A stretch of DNA of 51,028 nucleotides from an uncultured Eubacteriales bacterium (GCA_900545265.1 UQYI01000020.1:1-51028), one strand, 5' to 3'. Shown: positions 35,207-44,656, counted from the first letter of the stretch. Numbers and translations: made by a program. The notes: a model not told the origin generated them from the letters alone.

Positions 35207-35710
35207 ATGAAAGACAATATTCGTTCCCTGGTGTTTGGTGCGGCTGCCATCGCCGTAGCCTTTGTGCTCTCCTATATCAAGCTTTTCTCCATGCCTTTGG
35301 GCGGGTCTGTAACTCTTTGCTCCATGCTGCCCATTATGCTCTATGCCCATATGTACGGCTGGAAAAAGGGCCTGCTGTGCGGTCTGGCTTACGGACTGCT
35401 CCAGTTTATCCAGAAGCCCGAGATCTATCACTGGGCTCAGGTACTTCTGGATTATCCTTTGGCTTTCATGTGCCTGGGGCTGGCCGGATGCACAAAGAAT
35501 CTGCAGCTGGGCTGCGTAGTGGGTGTGCTGGGCCGGTTTGTCTGCCACACCATTTCCGGTGCGGTGTTCTTTGGGGATTACACCACTCTTTCCGGCTGGT
35601 GGGCTTCCATGGCTTATAACGGGGGCTACCTGCTGGTGGAGCTGGTACTTTGCATTATCCTCTCCTTCCCCGTAATGATGCTGCTGAAGAAAATCCCTTC
35701 CAGCAAATAA
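35207..35710 (+). CDS. thiT: Thiamine-specific ECF transporter substrate-binding protein ThiT
   Basis: A 167-aa, six-segment membrane protein of the ECF S-component family. MPLGGSVTLCSMLPIMLYAH and YGWKKGLLCGLAYGLLQF are characteristic of ThiT. It captures thiamine and works with a shared energising module encoded elsewhere. The start at 35207 follows GGAGG; the reading frame upstream of it is riboswitch sequence. Thiamine pyrophosphate feeds back through the riboswitch. Confidence 0.95.
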   Translation: MKDNIRSLVFGAAAIAVAFVLSYIKLFSMPLGGSVTLCSMLPIMLYAHMYGWKKGLLCGLAYGLLQFIQKPEIYHWAQVLLDYPLAFMCLGLAGCTKNLQLGCVVGVLGRFVCHTISGAVFFGDYTTLSGWWASMAYNGGYLLVELVLCIILSFPVMMLLKKIPSSK

Positions 35711-35730
35711 CTTGCTGTTAATGAAAACCC

Positions 35731-35763
35731 GGTGCCGGACTTCCCCTTCCGGCGCCATTTTTA
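35731..35763 (+). terminator. Intrinsic terminator of thiT
   Basis: GGTGCCGG and CCGGCGCC (one G-U) form a stem followed by ATTTTTATT. Confidence 0.85.
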
Positions 35764-35775
35764 TTGCAAAAAGCG

Positions 35776-35804
35776 TTGACAATTCGTATATCATATACTA
35801 AAAT
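35776..35804 (+). promoter_or_regulatory. Promoter of the lysine-riboswitch/NhaC unit
   Basis: TTGACA (35776-35781), 17 bp, TAAAAT (35799-35804), with the aptamer starting about 10 bases later. Confidence 0.75.
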
Positions 35805-35813
35805 ATCTCACAA

Positions 35814-35976
35814 CACGTAGAGGCGCGGAACGCAAAAGTAGCCGGGACCCCGTCCGGAACAGATGCCGGCAAAAGGGCGCTCCGCCGAAATCCATTCTCA
35901 GGTCCGCTGAAAATGGGTTGGGCTGCGGCAAAATATGTCGCAGACTGTCACTTGTGATAAGTGGAGCGCTACCGTG
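35814..35976 (+). promoter_or_regulatory. Lysine riboswitch (L box)
   Basis: P1 is closed by CACGTAG (35814-35820) and CTACCGTG (35969-35976). Inside are the conserved L-box blocks: GAGGCGCGGAACGCAAAAGT, the AGATGCCGGCAAAAGG loop with CGCCGAA, GGTCCGCTG...GGGCTG, and the 3' block GACTGTCAC...GTGGAGCGCTACC. It controls the NhaC-type transporter. Confidence 0.93.
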
Positions 35977-36006
35977 AAGGAACCAATATTGTTTTTATGG
36001 TTTTTT

Positions 36007-36038
36007 GCCGCGGAAGTACTTTGCTTGCGCGGCTTTTT
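36007..36038 (+). terminator. Expression-platform terminator of the lysine riboswitch
   Basis: GCCGCG and CGCGGC form a stem around a 15-base loop, followed by TTTTTC. It is 40 bases upstream of the transporter ATG and would form when lysine is bound. Confidence 0.8.
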
Positions 36039-36077
36039 CATGGGCCGCAGCATTTAAGCAAAAGGAGAAAACAGACC

Positions 36078-37865
36078 ATGCTGACCCATTCCCGCCGCCG
36101 GCTTTTGCTGCCGGTACTCATCTGCCTCATTTTTTTGCTGCTTCTGCCCCTTATCTCTCTGGGCGAAGAAGAAAACTCCTTCACCGTTACCAAAGACGGA
36201 GAATCTTCAGAATACGATTTTTCCGATCCGGACTCTGCCCTTTCCTATGCGGAAGGGTACGGTGATAATCTTTCTGCAGATCCGGACTTTTCCGTTCACA
36301 TCCGTCAGGCTATTGCGGCCATCCGCCGGAACACGCCCGCTTACGCCACCATCTGGAGTCTGGTTCCGCCCCTGGTAGCTATTGTTCTGGCTCTTATCAC
36401 CAAGGAGGTGTATGCCTCCCTGTTTATCGGTATTCTGATGGGCGGCCTCCTGTATGCCAACTTCGGGTTTGAAGGCACTATGGTCCATGTGTTTTCCACC
36501 GGTTTTGTAGGCAGTCTTTCCGACAGCTACAACGTAGGCATTCTGATGTTTCTGGTGCTGCTGGGCGCTTTGGTTTCCATGATGAACAAGGCCGGAGGAT
36601 CTGCCGCCTTTGGCCGCTGGGCTGCCAGACACGTCAGGACCCGCCGCGGCGCACAGCTGTGCACCATTGCCCTGGGCGTGCTGATTTTTATTGACGACTA
36701 CTTCAACTGCCTGACCGTAGGCTCTGTCATGCGGCCTTTGACAGACCGTCAGAAGATCTCCCGGGCCAAACTCTCTTACTTTATTGATGCCACCGCCGCT
36801 CCTGTATGCATCATCGCCCCCATTTCCTCCTGGGCAGCCGCCGTAGCAGGGTTTGCCAAGGGCGCCGGGGCACAAAACGGTCTTTCCCTGTTTATCAGCG
36901 CCATTCCTTACAACTTCTATGCCCTGTTGACCATCGTGATGATGGTGTACATTGCCTGTTCGGATATGGATTTCGGCCCCATGAAAATCTATGAGGATCG
37001 TGCCCGGATCGGTGAAAAGATGACCGAAGCTCTGGAAGAACAGGCGGACGCCTGCCGAGAGAATCCTCGAGGCAGGGTTATGGATCTGGTGATCCCCGTA
37101 GCCTTTCTGATCCTGGCCTGCGTGCTGGGAATGCTTTACTCCGGCGGTTATTTTACCCGGGAAAGTCAGGCATACGGCAATTTTGTAGAGGCCTTCTCCC
37201 AGTCTGATGCTTCCATCGGCCTGCTCTATGGGTCCTTTGCCACCATTCTTTTTACGGTGGTGTTCTTCCTTCTGCGGCGGGTGCTGCACTTCAAAGAATG
37301 CATGGCGTCCTTGCCCGAGGGCTTCTGCGCCATGGTGCCGGCCATAATGATCCTTACCTGTGCCTGGACCCTGAAGGCCATGACCGATAGTCTGGGGGCA
37401 CGGATCTTCATCTCGCAGTTGGTGGAAAGCACGGCGGGTACCCTGGAATCCTTCCTTCCGGCCATGGTATTTCTCATTGCCGTAGGTCTTTCCTTTGCTA
37501 CGGGAACCTCCTGGGGCACCTTTGGGATCCTGATTCCCATTGTGCTGAGCGTGTTTTCCGGAAATGACGGCCCCATCACCATTATCTCCGTTTCCGCCTG
37601 CATGGCCGGCGCCGTATGCGGGGATCACTGTTCCCCTATCTCCGATACCACCATTATGGCTTCTGCCGGGGCACAGTGTGTCCATGTGGTTCATGTATCC
37701 ACCCAGCTGCCCTATGCCATGACCGTTGCGGGAGTTTCCTTTATATGCTATCTGCTGGCCGGATACATCCGCAGCTGGTATATCTGCCTGCCTTTGGGGA
37801 TCCTGCTCATGTTGGGAACCCTGTTCTGCATCCGCCGTATGTCTCTCCGACGGCAGAAAGCATAA
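36078..37865 (+). CDS. NhaC-family Na+/H+ antiporter-like transporter, probable lysine transporter
   Basis: A 595-aa membrane protein with an N-terminal signal-like segment, an unusual extracytoplasmic acidic stretch (about residues 30-80) and about 11-12 membrane segments. NhaC-type parts are ALITKEVYASLFIGILMGGL, FIDDYFNCLTVGSVMRPLTD, FATGTSWGTFGILIPIVLS and GAVCGDHCSPISDTTIMAS. NhaC-like proteins exchange Na+ for H+ or amino acids. Control by a lysine riboswitch argues for lysine import rather than pH control. The start at 36078 has AAGGAG. Confidence 0.88.
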   Translation: MLTHSRRRLLLPVLICLIFLLLLPLISLGEEENSFTVTKDGESSEYDFSDPDSALSYAEGYGDNLSADPDFSVHIRQAIAAIRRNTPAYATIWSLVPPLVAIVLALITKEVYASLFIGILMGGLLYANFGFEGTMVHVFSTGFVGSLSDSYNVGILMFLVLLGALVSMMNKAGGSAAFGRWAARHVRTRRGAQLCTIALGVLIFIDDYFNCLTVGSVMRPLTDRQKISRAKLSYFIDATAAPVCIIAPISSWAAAVAGFAKGAGAQNGLSLFISAIPYNFYALLTIVMMVYIACSDMDFGPMKIYEDRARIGEKMTEALEEQADACRENPRGRVMDLVIPVAFLILACVLGMLYSGGYFTRESQAYGNFVEAFSQSDASIGLLYGSFATILFTVVFFLLRRVLHFKECMASLPEGFCAMVPAIMILTCAWTLKAMTDSLGARIFISQLVESTAGTLESFLPAMVFLIAVGLSFATGTSWGTFGILIPIVLSVFSGNDGPITIISVSACMAGAVCGDHCSPISDTTIMASAGAQCVHVVHVSTQLPYAMTVAGVSFICYLLAGYIRSWYICLPLGILLMLGTLFCIRRMSLRRQKA

Positions 37866-37931
37866 CGCACCGGCTTTCGAATACCTATTTGCCGTTTTGC
37901 GTCATTCATTCCCTGTCTGCACAAAAAAACA

Positions 37932-37965
37932 GCCCGTCGGTTTCACCCACCGGCGGGCCTCTTTT
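37932..37965. terminator. Bidirectional terminator between the NhaC transporter and the ACT-domain gene
   Basis: GCCCGTCGG and CCGGCGGGC (one G-U) flank a 9-base loop with an A run on the left and CTTTTTC on the right, so it can end both convergent genes. Confidence 0.88.
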
Positions 37966-37980
37966 TCATTCGGAACGTGC

Positions 37981-38424
37981 TTATTCCACTGCTACCAGCT
38001 CTACGTTGCTGGCCCCCCGGGCCTGCCCCAAAGTCGCCAGCATCTCATCCATAGAGATCACCATGCGGGACATATCTACCGAAAGCACCACATTGGCCTT
38101 GGAATGGATGGGCAAAGTCTGGCTGATGGTCAGGATATTGGCACCAGCTTTGGAAAGCATCCCCAGCAGTTCGCTGAGGGCCCCCTGCACGTGGCTGAGC
38201 ATCAGGGAGATCACTGCCTTCTGGTTGATGTTTACTTCGCTGGGACAGAACACATAGTCCTTATACTTATAATAAGTGCTGCGGGAAATGCCTACCGTTT
38301 TTACCGCTTCGCTGATATCCTTGGTGCGGCCGCTGCGGATAAGCTCTCTGGCCTCCACCACCTTTTCATAATAATCGGGCAAGATCCGCTTGTCTACAAT
38401 CAGATAGTCGCTGCCACCGGTCAT
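37981..38424 (-). CDS. ACT-domain protein of the PheB/UPF0735 type
   Basis: A 147-aa protein. The N-terminal part has an HTH-like segment (SEAVKTVGISRSTYYKYKDY). The C-terminal ACT domain contains SHVQGALSELLGMLSKAGAN and ILTISQTLPIHSKANVVLSV. UPF0735/PheB proteins are found with homoserine dehydrogenase or aromatic amino-acid genes and may sense amino acids. The start at 38424 follows GGGGAG. Confidence 0.88.
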   Translation of the reverse strand: MTGGSDYLIVDKRILPDYYEKVVEARELIRSGRTKDISEAVKTVGISRSTYYKYKDYVFCPSEVNINQKAVISLMLSHVQGALSELLGMLSKAGANILTISQTLPIHSKANVVLSVDMSRMVISMDEMLATLGQARGASNVELVAVE

Positions 38425-38458
38425 TGGTACTCCCCTCTCGTTGCGTACTATGGATACT

Positions 38459-38487
38459 ATTATATAGCGTCCACACAAAAAAGACAA
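38459..38487 (-). promoter_or_regulatory. Promoter of the ACT-domain gene
   Basis: On the minus strand TTGTCT (38482-38487), 17 bp, TATAAT (38459-38464). From 38488 to 38912 there is no gene: the region holds the end of the cas operon and no cas4, cas1, cas2 or repeat array. Confidence 0.7.
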
Positions 38488-38912
38488 GTGTTTTCAACCC
38501 ATGTCCCAGGCCAAAATTTCTTTCATTTGGCAGCATAAAGGAGAAAAGCGGGAATATCTATCGTATGCCGGTAAGATAAGCACTACGTTTGCAGGGGGAA
38601 GCGTTTACCCGCAAAACTTTGAACAATACTCTAAATTGACTACATTAATTTACTATCTCATATGATTGAAACGAACCTGTAAGTACAATCAACTGCATGG
38701 AATGACAATTTCAATTCATATCCCACAGAAGTAAGAGGCCGTAAATGCACAATACACTTTTGTTCTTCAATAAACAGATAAATTACACTGTCCGTATTCG
38801 ATCATTACGGGACAGCACCCTGTACTGCCCAGCAATGATTTGCTTTTTGCACGTCTCTCTGCGGTACAAACCAGCTTTTCTGATTGCTTCCGTCTTGCGT
38901 CGCTGTATTCGC

Positions 38913-39758
38913 TTACATTCCCTCAATGATCTCTGGCATCAAACCGGGCAATTCATCAAGCGTGATCGTATAATCTTCTATGCTGTTCGGAATTGCTGCC
39001 GTATTCTTTGCCATAACATGAACACTGCGATGCACCTTTGCAGAAGAATACTGGCCGTCTTTGCAATTGTGCTGCCACCAGTAAAGTTTTACAACTTCCA
39101 TTGAACCTTCTGGACGCGCCGAGGAAGCATCGTTTACAAACAGCGTCCGCAGGCACTCCTTCAGGACCTGTGCATCTTCCTGTGAAAAACCTGTTTTCTC
39201 CGCCAAACGGACATTGATGGATCCTTTGACCTCATACAATCCAAAGCGTACAAAATGCTTCATTCCCATGGTATCGGAGGCGCGTTTCTCGCCCGGTTCT
39301 CCGTTAACACTCTTGGTGATTTGGAGCGACTCCACTTCGACCGGAGAAGCGCTGACCGCCTGATGGACGGAAACAGGACCGCGGACTCCAACCGAAACGC
39401 CGCTCTTTTCATTGCTCTTAAACGCAAACACCTGCCCGAAACTACGCACATCCATCCATTTTTCGCAGGCGGTCTGTGCATAAGCATCCCGGTCTTTGAT
39501 TCCCTTGGTCGCTGCCGCTGCACGCTCGCTCAGGCTCTTAAAGCCATCGTCACAGCGATCGTCCGACTGCACAAAGATCGCATGACCCATGTCCTGCATC
39601 CGATTGCGGATTTTCCGTTTGATGCACACATCGGAGATCTCTCCGATACCGTTATAGTCTACTCTGGGACGGTTTCCATTCAGTGGGTCTCCATTTCCGT
39701 TTGCTTTTGTCACAGATACCAGTGCCAGAAAATCAATCTTATGCTCTAATGCCGCCAT
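38913..39758 (-). CDS. cas7c: Type I-C Cascade backbone protein Cas7c (Csd2)
   Basis: A 281-aa Csd2/Cas7 protein that polymerises along the crRNA as the backbone of Cascade. The N-terminus IDFLALVSVTKANGNGDPLN and the segment RPRVDYNGIGEISDVCIKRK are family marks; KRASDTMGMKHFVRFGLYEV follows in the C-terminal half. The gene is 2 bases after cas8c. It is the last cas gene here; in complete I-C operons cas4, cas1 and cas2 come next, but 425 bases of non-coding DNA follow. Confidence 0.95.
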   Translation of the reverse strand: MAALEHKIDFLALVSVTKANGNGDPLNGNRPRVDYNGIGEISDVCIKRKIRNRMQDMGHAIFVQSDDRCDDGFKSLSERAAAATKGIKDRDAYAQTACEKWMDVRSFGQVFAFKSNEKSGVSVGVRGPVSVHQAVSASPVEVESLQITKSVNGEPGEKRASDTMGMKHFVRFGLYEVKGSINVRLAEKTGFSQEDAQVLKECLRTLFVNDASSARPEGSMEVVKLYWWQHNCKDGQYSSAKVHRSVHVMAKNTAAIPNSIEDYTITLDELPGLMPEIIEGM

Positions 39759-39760
39759 AC

Positions 39761-41548
39761 TTATTCCTCCTTATTTGTTTCGTTTGTTTTGTTCTTTGCA
39801 AAAAAAGCGTTTCTTTGCAGTTCATAACCCATCAAGTAGAGATCAGACAACGGTTTGTTCAACTCCTCCTCCGGAAATTCCCGTATGATCCCTATGATCT
39901 CACCGCTCAAGCGTTCGTATCGCTTTGCCTGCCATGGTTCCACACGATTCAGATACGCTTGGTGCAGGTGGCGGTTGATCCGTTCGTATACAAAGAACGG
40001 TCTCTGACGAAACTCGCTCATAAACTTGATCGCGTTCGTTTGCCGATCCTCCTGCGTTTTTCGGTAATAGTCCTGTTCCGCACAATCCATGACCGCCAAA
40101 AGTCTGCCATACTGAAAGCTGCGGTCTCTCTTATCCAATTCCCAAGCCATTTCATCGCCTCCCTGTTTTGTGTCGTATCGATACTTTTGAATTGTGGAGC
40201 AAGCGGCGTGCAGAATCTGTCTCCAAACCGCTTTATTATAGGCGAGCGGCATGGATGCCCGCTCCACCAGCGCCTTTACAATATCCTGTGGGAATACGCC
40301 GCCGCTCACTTTACAGTTCAGCAGTCGCTGCAAATGCTGCCGCTGGATTCGATCATCAGTCTCCAAACGACCGTTTGCGCGCTGTGTGCCGAATGCGCAT
40401 TCCACGATTTCAAACAGATTCGGCGCCTGAATGCCAAACTTTCCCTCATACCAGCAGCAATGCGCATCCCACATCTGCATCCGCTCTAAAAACGTACTGA
40501 GCGAGAGTTCATTATAATATGTAATGGAAAGACGCCCAGTCGTTGCCGCGTCAAAGCTTACAAGAACCGCAGAGTCTATGTCATTGAGCTGTCGATCCTT
40601 CCGAAAACTCAGCAACGTGCCTTTAAGCCGTTCTCGGTAATCGCTCGGTTTCCATAGTGCTGCAGTCTCTGCACCACGCAGTTTACGCATTGGTTTTGGA
40701 AGTGCTTCGCCCTGCGGATTCCAGCACAGGAAAATGCGATTTCCGGAAAACTCGCGCACACCCTGATCGGAAGCCAGCCAGCGTATGGTATTATGCGCCT
40801 TCTGTGAGGCAACGTATCCAATGGTCGCTGCCTGCCACTTTTCCGCAAAACGCCCGCGGTAGGTAAAGCCACTCGTATCATTGGCGGAGATCAGTTTTGC
40901 GTTTCCGTTTACAGGAATGACCCCCTTCGGATGCTGCACTGCGATTGGCTCTTCCTTCCCCTCGATCATACAAAGCGCACTGTCCCGCTCGGAGAGGCTG
41001 CCGCAATAGTAAGCGGCAAACGAAGCGAATAAATTTCTGTTTTTCCAGCAGGCGGGTTCCTCGTCCTCAAAGCCATGAACACGCCAGCAAACCATCAGTT
41101 TTTCATCATGCCCTTCTGCCGAATCCAGAATGCCGGCACCCGTCAGGTCATCAAGGATCGATCCTCCCGCTGCGTAGGAGAACACGGGCCGCAGGAAGGG
41201 GTGCGAATGCGGAGACTCCATCCATGCACACAGTGTCTGCAAATAAAGTGCATGTGCCCTTTCGTTGGCAGATGCCACATATTTCAGCTGATCGCAAAGT
41301 GGATGTGCTACAGGCTCATGAGTACGCCCACTGGATTCCTCCGTAACGGGAATCAGTATTTTGGGCTCCGTTTTTTCCACCTTCCGTGCTGACAGGAACG
41401 CACCCTGTCCGTTCAGAGTGATCTCAATGCCTGCACTTGTCAGAATATGTCCGATTGGCGCAAGCGGATCACGCCCCGCCTGATATATTCCGATCAAGTT
41501 GGCATTTGCATCATACGTTTCCACCGCTTTTTGCAAAAGTCCCATCAC
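39761..41548 (-). CDS. cas8c: Type I-C Cascade large subunit Cas8c (Csd1)
   Basis: A 595-aa Csd1/Cas8c subunit. It recognises the PAM and, in I-C systems, an internal start also yields a small Cas11 subunit. IGYVASQKAHNTIRWLASDQ and FSGNRIFLCWNPQGEALPKP are characteristic. A C-terminal in-frame Met (around residue 475) could start the Cas11c product, but I cannot confirm a ribosome site for it. The start overlaps the cas5c stop by 4 bases. Confidence 0.94.
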   Translation of the reverse strand: MMGLLQKAVETYDANANLIGIYQAGRDPLAPIGHILTSAGIEITLNGQGAFLSARKVEKTEPKILIPVTEESSGRTHEPVAHPLCDQLKYVASANERAHALYLQTLCAWMESPHSHPFLRPVFSYAAGGSILDDLTGAGILDSAEGHDEKLMVCWRVHGFEDEEPACWKNRNLFASFAAYYCGSLSERDSALCMIEGKEEPIAVQHPKGVIPVNGNAKLISANDTSGFTYRGRFAEKWQAATIGYVASQKAHNTIRWLASDQGVREFSGNRIFLCWNPQGEALPKPMRKLRGAETAALWKPSDYRERLKGTLLSFRKDRQLNDIDSAVLVSFDAATTGRLSITYYNELSLSTFLERMQMWDAHCCWYEGKFGIQAPNLFEIVECAFGTQRANGRLETDDRIQRQHLQRLLNCKVSGGVFPQDIVKALVERASMPLAYNKAVWRQILHAACSTIQKYRYDTKQGGDEMAWELDKRDRSFQYGRLLAVMDCAEQDYYRKTQEDRQTNAIKFMSEFRQRPFFVYERINRHLHQAYLNRVEPWQAKRYERLSGEIIGIIREFPEEELNKPLSDLYLMGYELQRNAFFAKNKTNETNKEE

Positions 41549-42282
41549 GTCACCTCATCAAATTCTTTCAAACCTGAGAAATTATGCAGTTCTGCGCCGA
41601 ATTGCTTCATGTCCATGTTGCAGATTGTTTTGTTTTGTACGCATTGTTCTGGCGTCAGGAAGGTGATAACGCCGTTTTTCATCACCGGATCCCAAAACCG
41701 CACGGTCATTTTCCCTTTTGTTTCTTCGGAATATGCCTCGTCTGCATAAGTAATGCCGTGGTACATCAGTCCGAACGCCAGCTCTGGTGTTTCATCGTAA
41801 GCGCCCGTCCCTTCGCCGAACACACACGGCTCTACATACCCCTGACATTCCCGGCACCCAAGAAATATATCCTGGCGCCCCCCCTTACAGATCATCCTTT
41901 TGGCAATCTGATGGTGTTTGTTTTCGTTTCGGTCTGCGATCAACTCCGGGCGGTTTTCGTTCCATTCAAAATGCGCGCGCACCTGATAGCGGCAGTTCTT
42001 CAGATAGGTATAGTAACTCAAATCAGTTTTTCCGCCGCCGTACTTGATCAGGCGAATCCCTTTCGTTTCCATCTGGATAGGGTTCATCACTCGAACCGCA
42101 TCTATGACCCATGTAAATGTCGGCTTCCAGTACGTTGAGTTCAAAATGCCTTTGAGCGCCTCATAGGTCGGCACCTGATAGGAACACTTCTCGCCGCCAA
42201 TCCGCACGATGGGATCCGAGAACAGAGCGTAACTGCCGCTCACCTGAAATTCCACAATGTTGTCATACTTCGTGTTCTTCAC
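41545..42282 (-). CDS. cas5c: Type I-C crRNA-processing endonuclease Cas5c (Cas5d)
   Basis: A 245-aa Cas5d that cuts the repeat hairpin and stays on the 5' handle, replacing Cas6. The N-terminus is NIVEFQVSGSYALFSDP. The catalytic neighbourhood is present: Tyr in KCSYQVPTYEAL and the Lys-His pair in RNENKHHQIAKRM. It is the protein that would process the crRNA-like RNA encoded upstream of cas3. One base separates it from the cas3 stop. Confidence 0.95.
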   Translation of the reverse strand: MKNTKYDNIVEFQVSGSYALFSDPIVRIGGEKCSYQVPTYEALKGILNSTYWKPTFTWVIDAVRVMNPIQMETKGIRLIKYGGGKTDLSYYTYLKNCRYQVRAHFEWNENRPELIADRNENKHHQIAKRMICKGGRQDIFLGCRECQGYVEPCVFGEGTGAYDETPELAFGLMYHGITYADEAYSEETKGKMTVRFWDPVMKNGVITFLTPEQCVQNKTICNMDMKQFGAELHNFSGLKEFDEVT

Positions 42283-42283
42283 C

Positions 42284-44656
42284 TCACACCTCCAAAACTC
42301 CGAGCGAATTTAGCTCTGCGGTTAAGCCCACATCAGCATCATAAAATCCTTCTGCCAGTAATAGTGCACATCCTTCGCAGATCGGAACCAACGCCTGCGC
42401 CTTTTCCAGCTGTGTCTTCTGATACTGATATACGCTGACAGAATACTGACTCAGCTCTTTAAGCACAGCTGTGCGATACGCTGCATCATATTTACACCGC
42501 TCCGAACACAACTCCGCCACAAGTCGCCTGCCGTCCCCATACGGTACCAGAATGTCTGTTGTATCCTCCTCAAATACGGAAAAATACTGCCCCGCCGTTT
42601 TGAATGCCTGCCGCAGGAAAAAGGAGGATACATCACTGCAGCGTACATCCGCATATTTTTCATTCACCGCCATTAAATCGAGAAGTGTTGTTTTTTGCTC
42701 CCGAACGTAATAATCCTGTTCGCCTGCCGCCATGTCCCGGTACAATGCGCAGTAATAATATCGAATGGATGCATCCGAAAACAGACTGTCATCAAAGCGC
42801 TTCGGTGACGCTCCAAATGCATCCATTAGTTCCAGCGTAGCATCCTTACCGCGCTGTATATCCCGCAGCATGCCAAGTTTTTCATCTGTGCAGTTCACCG
42901 CATATACCGGGCGCAGCGTTTCCGATTCCCCGTTGCGGTTGCAGCGGCCGGCCGCCTGCACAACACTGTCCATTCCGGCGATAAACCGCAAAACCGTTGC
43001 AAACGAAATGTCCACCCCAGCCTCAATAACCTGCGTGGCGATGCAGAGGACCTTTTCGCCCCGTGCGAGCGCAGCTTGTAATTCAGACAACACATCACGT
43101 CGATGCCGCATACACATTGCCGCCGAAAGATGAAAGCTCCGATATTCCGCCGAACGGGTGTGTTTCAGCAGATATGCCGCCTCACTCTTTTTGTTGCATA
43201 CCACCAGCAGGCTATCCGTCGTTTTCATCTGCGCGCGGATAAGATCGGGCAGTTCGTCCAACCGGCAGCCGCCGATCAGCTGAAGTTCTGTTCTTTGAAA
43301 GGCCGCCCAGAGCACTTTATCATATGACACGATGTCTTCCGGCGTGTGCCGCAGCGGATGTGTCACTTTTTCCAGGCACGGCTGTGTTGCCGAGCATAAA
43401 ACGATTGTCGCACCGCACTGCTCGCTCAAAAACTGTATGGCAAGATTAAAAAGTGACAGCAGCTTAACCGGTATGGTCTGAACCTCATCGATCACAATAA
43501 CGCTATCGCAAAGCGCCTGAAATCTTCGAATAGATGTTGTTTTTCCATCGAACAGGGTGTTCAGCAGTTGGACCAGCGATGTCAGAATAATTGGTGCGTT
43601 CCAGTTTTGCACCAGCAATTCCCGCTCGTCAAGCGCATCCCGAAGCGCTTCTGTCTGCACAAAGTTGGAATGATGCTCCAGGATCAGCCGATCCTCTCCA
43701 ACAAACGTACGGATAACGCCTGCATTCTGTTCCAGAATCGACAGCAGCGGCGAGGTGAAAATCAGACGTTTTTTATTGAACCGCTTCGCATGCGCCAACG
43801 CATACCGCAAAGAGCTGAGTGTTTTTCCCCCACCTGTTGGGACGTTCAGCCGGTAAATACCGGATGGCTTGTCCGCAAACGCTCTGCACGCTTCGGAAAT
43901 CTGTCGTCGCGCGTTTGCGATCCCTCCATCACTCGGGAGCTTTTGCATCTTTTCTTCCAGATAGGCAAGCCGCGCCGACCAGATAGGCGTCATGTCCTCC
44001 GGCAAGTTCTGCGGCATGTACCCGTCCATAAACGCCGCTGTATCCTGTCGGTCGCCTTCTATCACTGCAGACAGAAGCAACCGTGCCATCAGCCCGACTA
44101 CAAAAAAATACGCCTGATCGTCGGCGTAGTTTTCCTCCAATGATTCAACGATTCGATTGATCTCCTCCATCGCGGCAGAAAAAAGCCGCTCTACTTCCTG
44201 CTGGGAAATCTCCTGCGCAAAAAAGCCCTGCACAGACTCTTCGTAGGAAATACCCTGCATCTCATAGCGATACTTCAGTCCAATCCGCCGCGTGGGATCC
44301 ACGCAGTCAAACAACCCATGGTGCGCGCCAACAGCAAACGCAAGCAACTCGGACGTCATGATGGAGCAATCAGGATCAGTTTCACGATGAAATTGTTCCA
44401 GAAGATACCGGCAGCCCTGAAAGCTGTGTATCACACGTCCCCGCATGCTGCTGTCTCCCTCAGCAAGATATTGCTGAAACGCTGTTGTGAACTTTCCAAT
44501 GTCATGCAGCATACCGGCAAGATACGCTGCATTTTCCAATCCGACCGGGCGCAGGCACTCTCCCGCCCGCTGCGCCGTGCCTGTCAAGTGTTCCCAAACC
44601 GTCTGCCAAATAATCTGTCCGTCCGCCGTTTCCCGCTTGTGTGCATAATATGCCAT
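42284..44656 (-). CDS. cas3: Type I CRISPR helicase-nuclease Cas3
   Basis: A 790-aa Cas3 with an N-terminal HD nuclease (LAGMLHDIGKFTTAFQQYL, metal-binding His51-Asp52; AVGAHHGLFD) and an SF2 helicase. The Walker A is LNVPTGGGKTLSSLR, the DEAD-like box VIVIDEVQTIP and motif III SATQPC. Motif VI lies near QAAGRCNRNGE. All appear intact. I prefer the ATG at 44656 (MAYYAHKRET, with GGTG upstream) to the GTG three codons earlier. It is the first gene of the operon. Confidence 0.95.
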   Translation of the reverse strand: MAYYAHKRETADGQIIWQTVWEHLTGTAQRAGECLRPVGLENAAYLAGMLHDIGKFTTAFQQYLAEGDSSMRGRVIHSFQGCRYLLEQFHRETDPDCSIMTSELLAFAVGAHHGLFDCVDPTRRIGLKYRYEMQGISYEESVQGFFAQEISQQEVERLFSAAMEEINRIVESLEENYADDQAYFFVVGLMARLLLSAVIEGDRQDTAAFMDGYMPQNLPEDMTPIWSARLAYLEEKMQKLPSDGGIANARRQISEACRAFADKPSGIYRLNVPTGGGKTLSSLRYALAHAKRFNKKRLIFTSPLLSILEQNAGVIRTFVGEDRLILEHHSNFVQTEALRDALDERELLVQNWNAPIILTSLVQLLNTLFDGKTTSIRRFQALCDSVIVIDEVQTIPVKLLSLFNLAIQFLSEQCGATIVLCSATQPCLEKVTHPLRHTPEDIVSYDKVLWAAFQRTELQLIGGCRLDELPDLIRAQMKTTDSLLVVCNKKSEAAYLLKHTRSAEYRSFHLSAAMCMRHRRDVLSELQAALARGEKVLCIATQVIEAGVDISFATVLRFIAGMDSVVQAAGRCNRNGESETLRPVYAVNCTDEKLGMLRDIQRGKDATLELMDAFGASPKRFDDSLFSDASIRYYYCALYRDMAAGEQDYYVREQKTTLLDLMAVNEKYADVRCSDVSSFFLRQAFKTAGQYFSVFEEDTTDILVPYGDGRRLVAELCSERCKYDAAYRTAVLKELSQYSVSVYQYQKTQLEKAQALVPICEGCALLLAEGFYDADVGLTAELNSLGVLEV

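Noticed and set aside
36007..36038. Lysine leader terminator as a protein-coding start region (frame beginning at 35961)
   Set aside because: The AAGGAG site and signal-like segment support the ATG at 36078; the upstream codons are riboswitch and terminator.
38664..38672. GATTGAAAC, similar to the 3' end of CRISPR repeats, downstream of cas7c
   Set aside because: It has no adjacent hairpin, no second copy and the wrong orientation for an array trailing the operon; a 9-base match in AT-rich DNA is weak.
38745..38912. Possible remnant of cas4 after cas7c
   Set aside because: All three minus-strand frames were read; none shows Cas4 cysteines or nuclease motifs, and all are soon interrupted.
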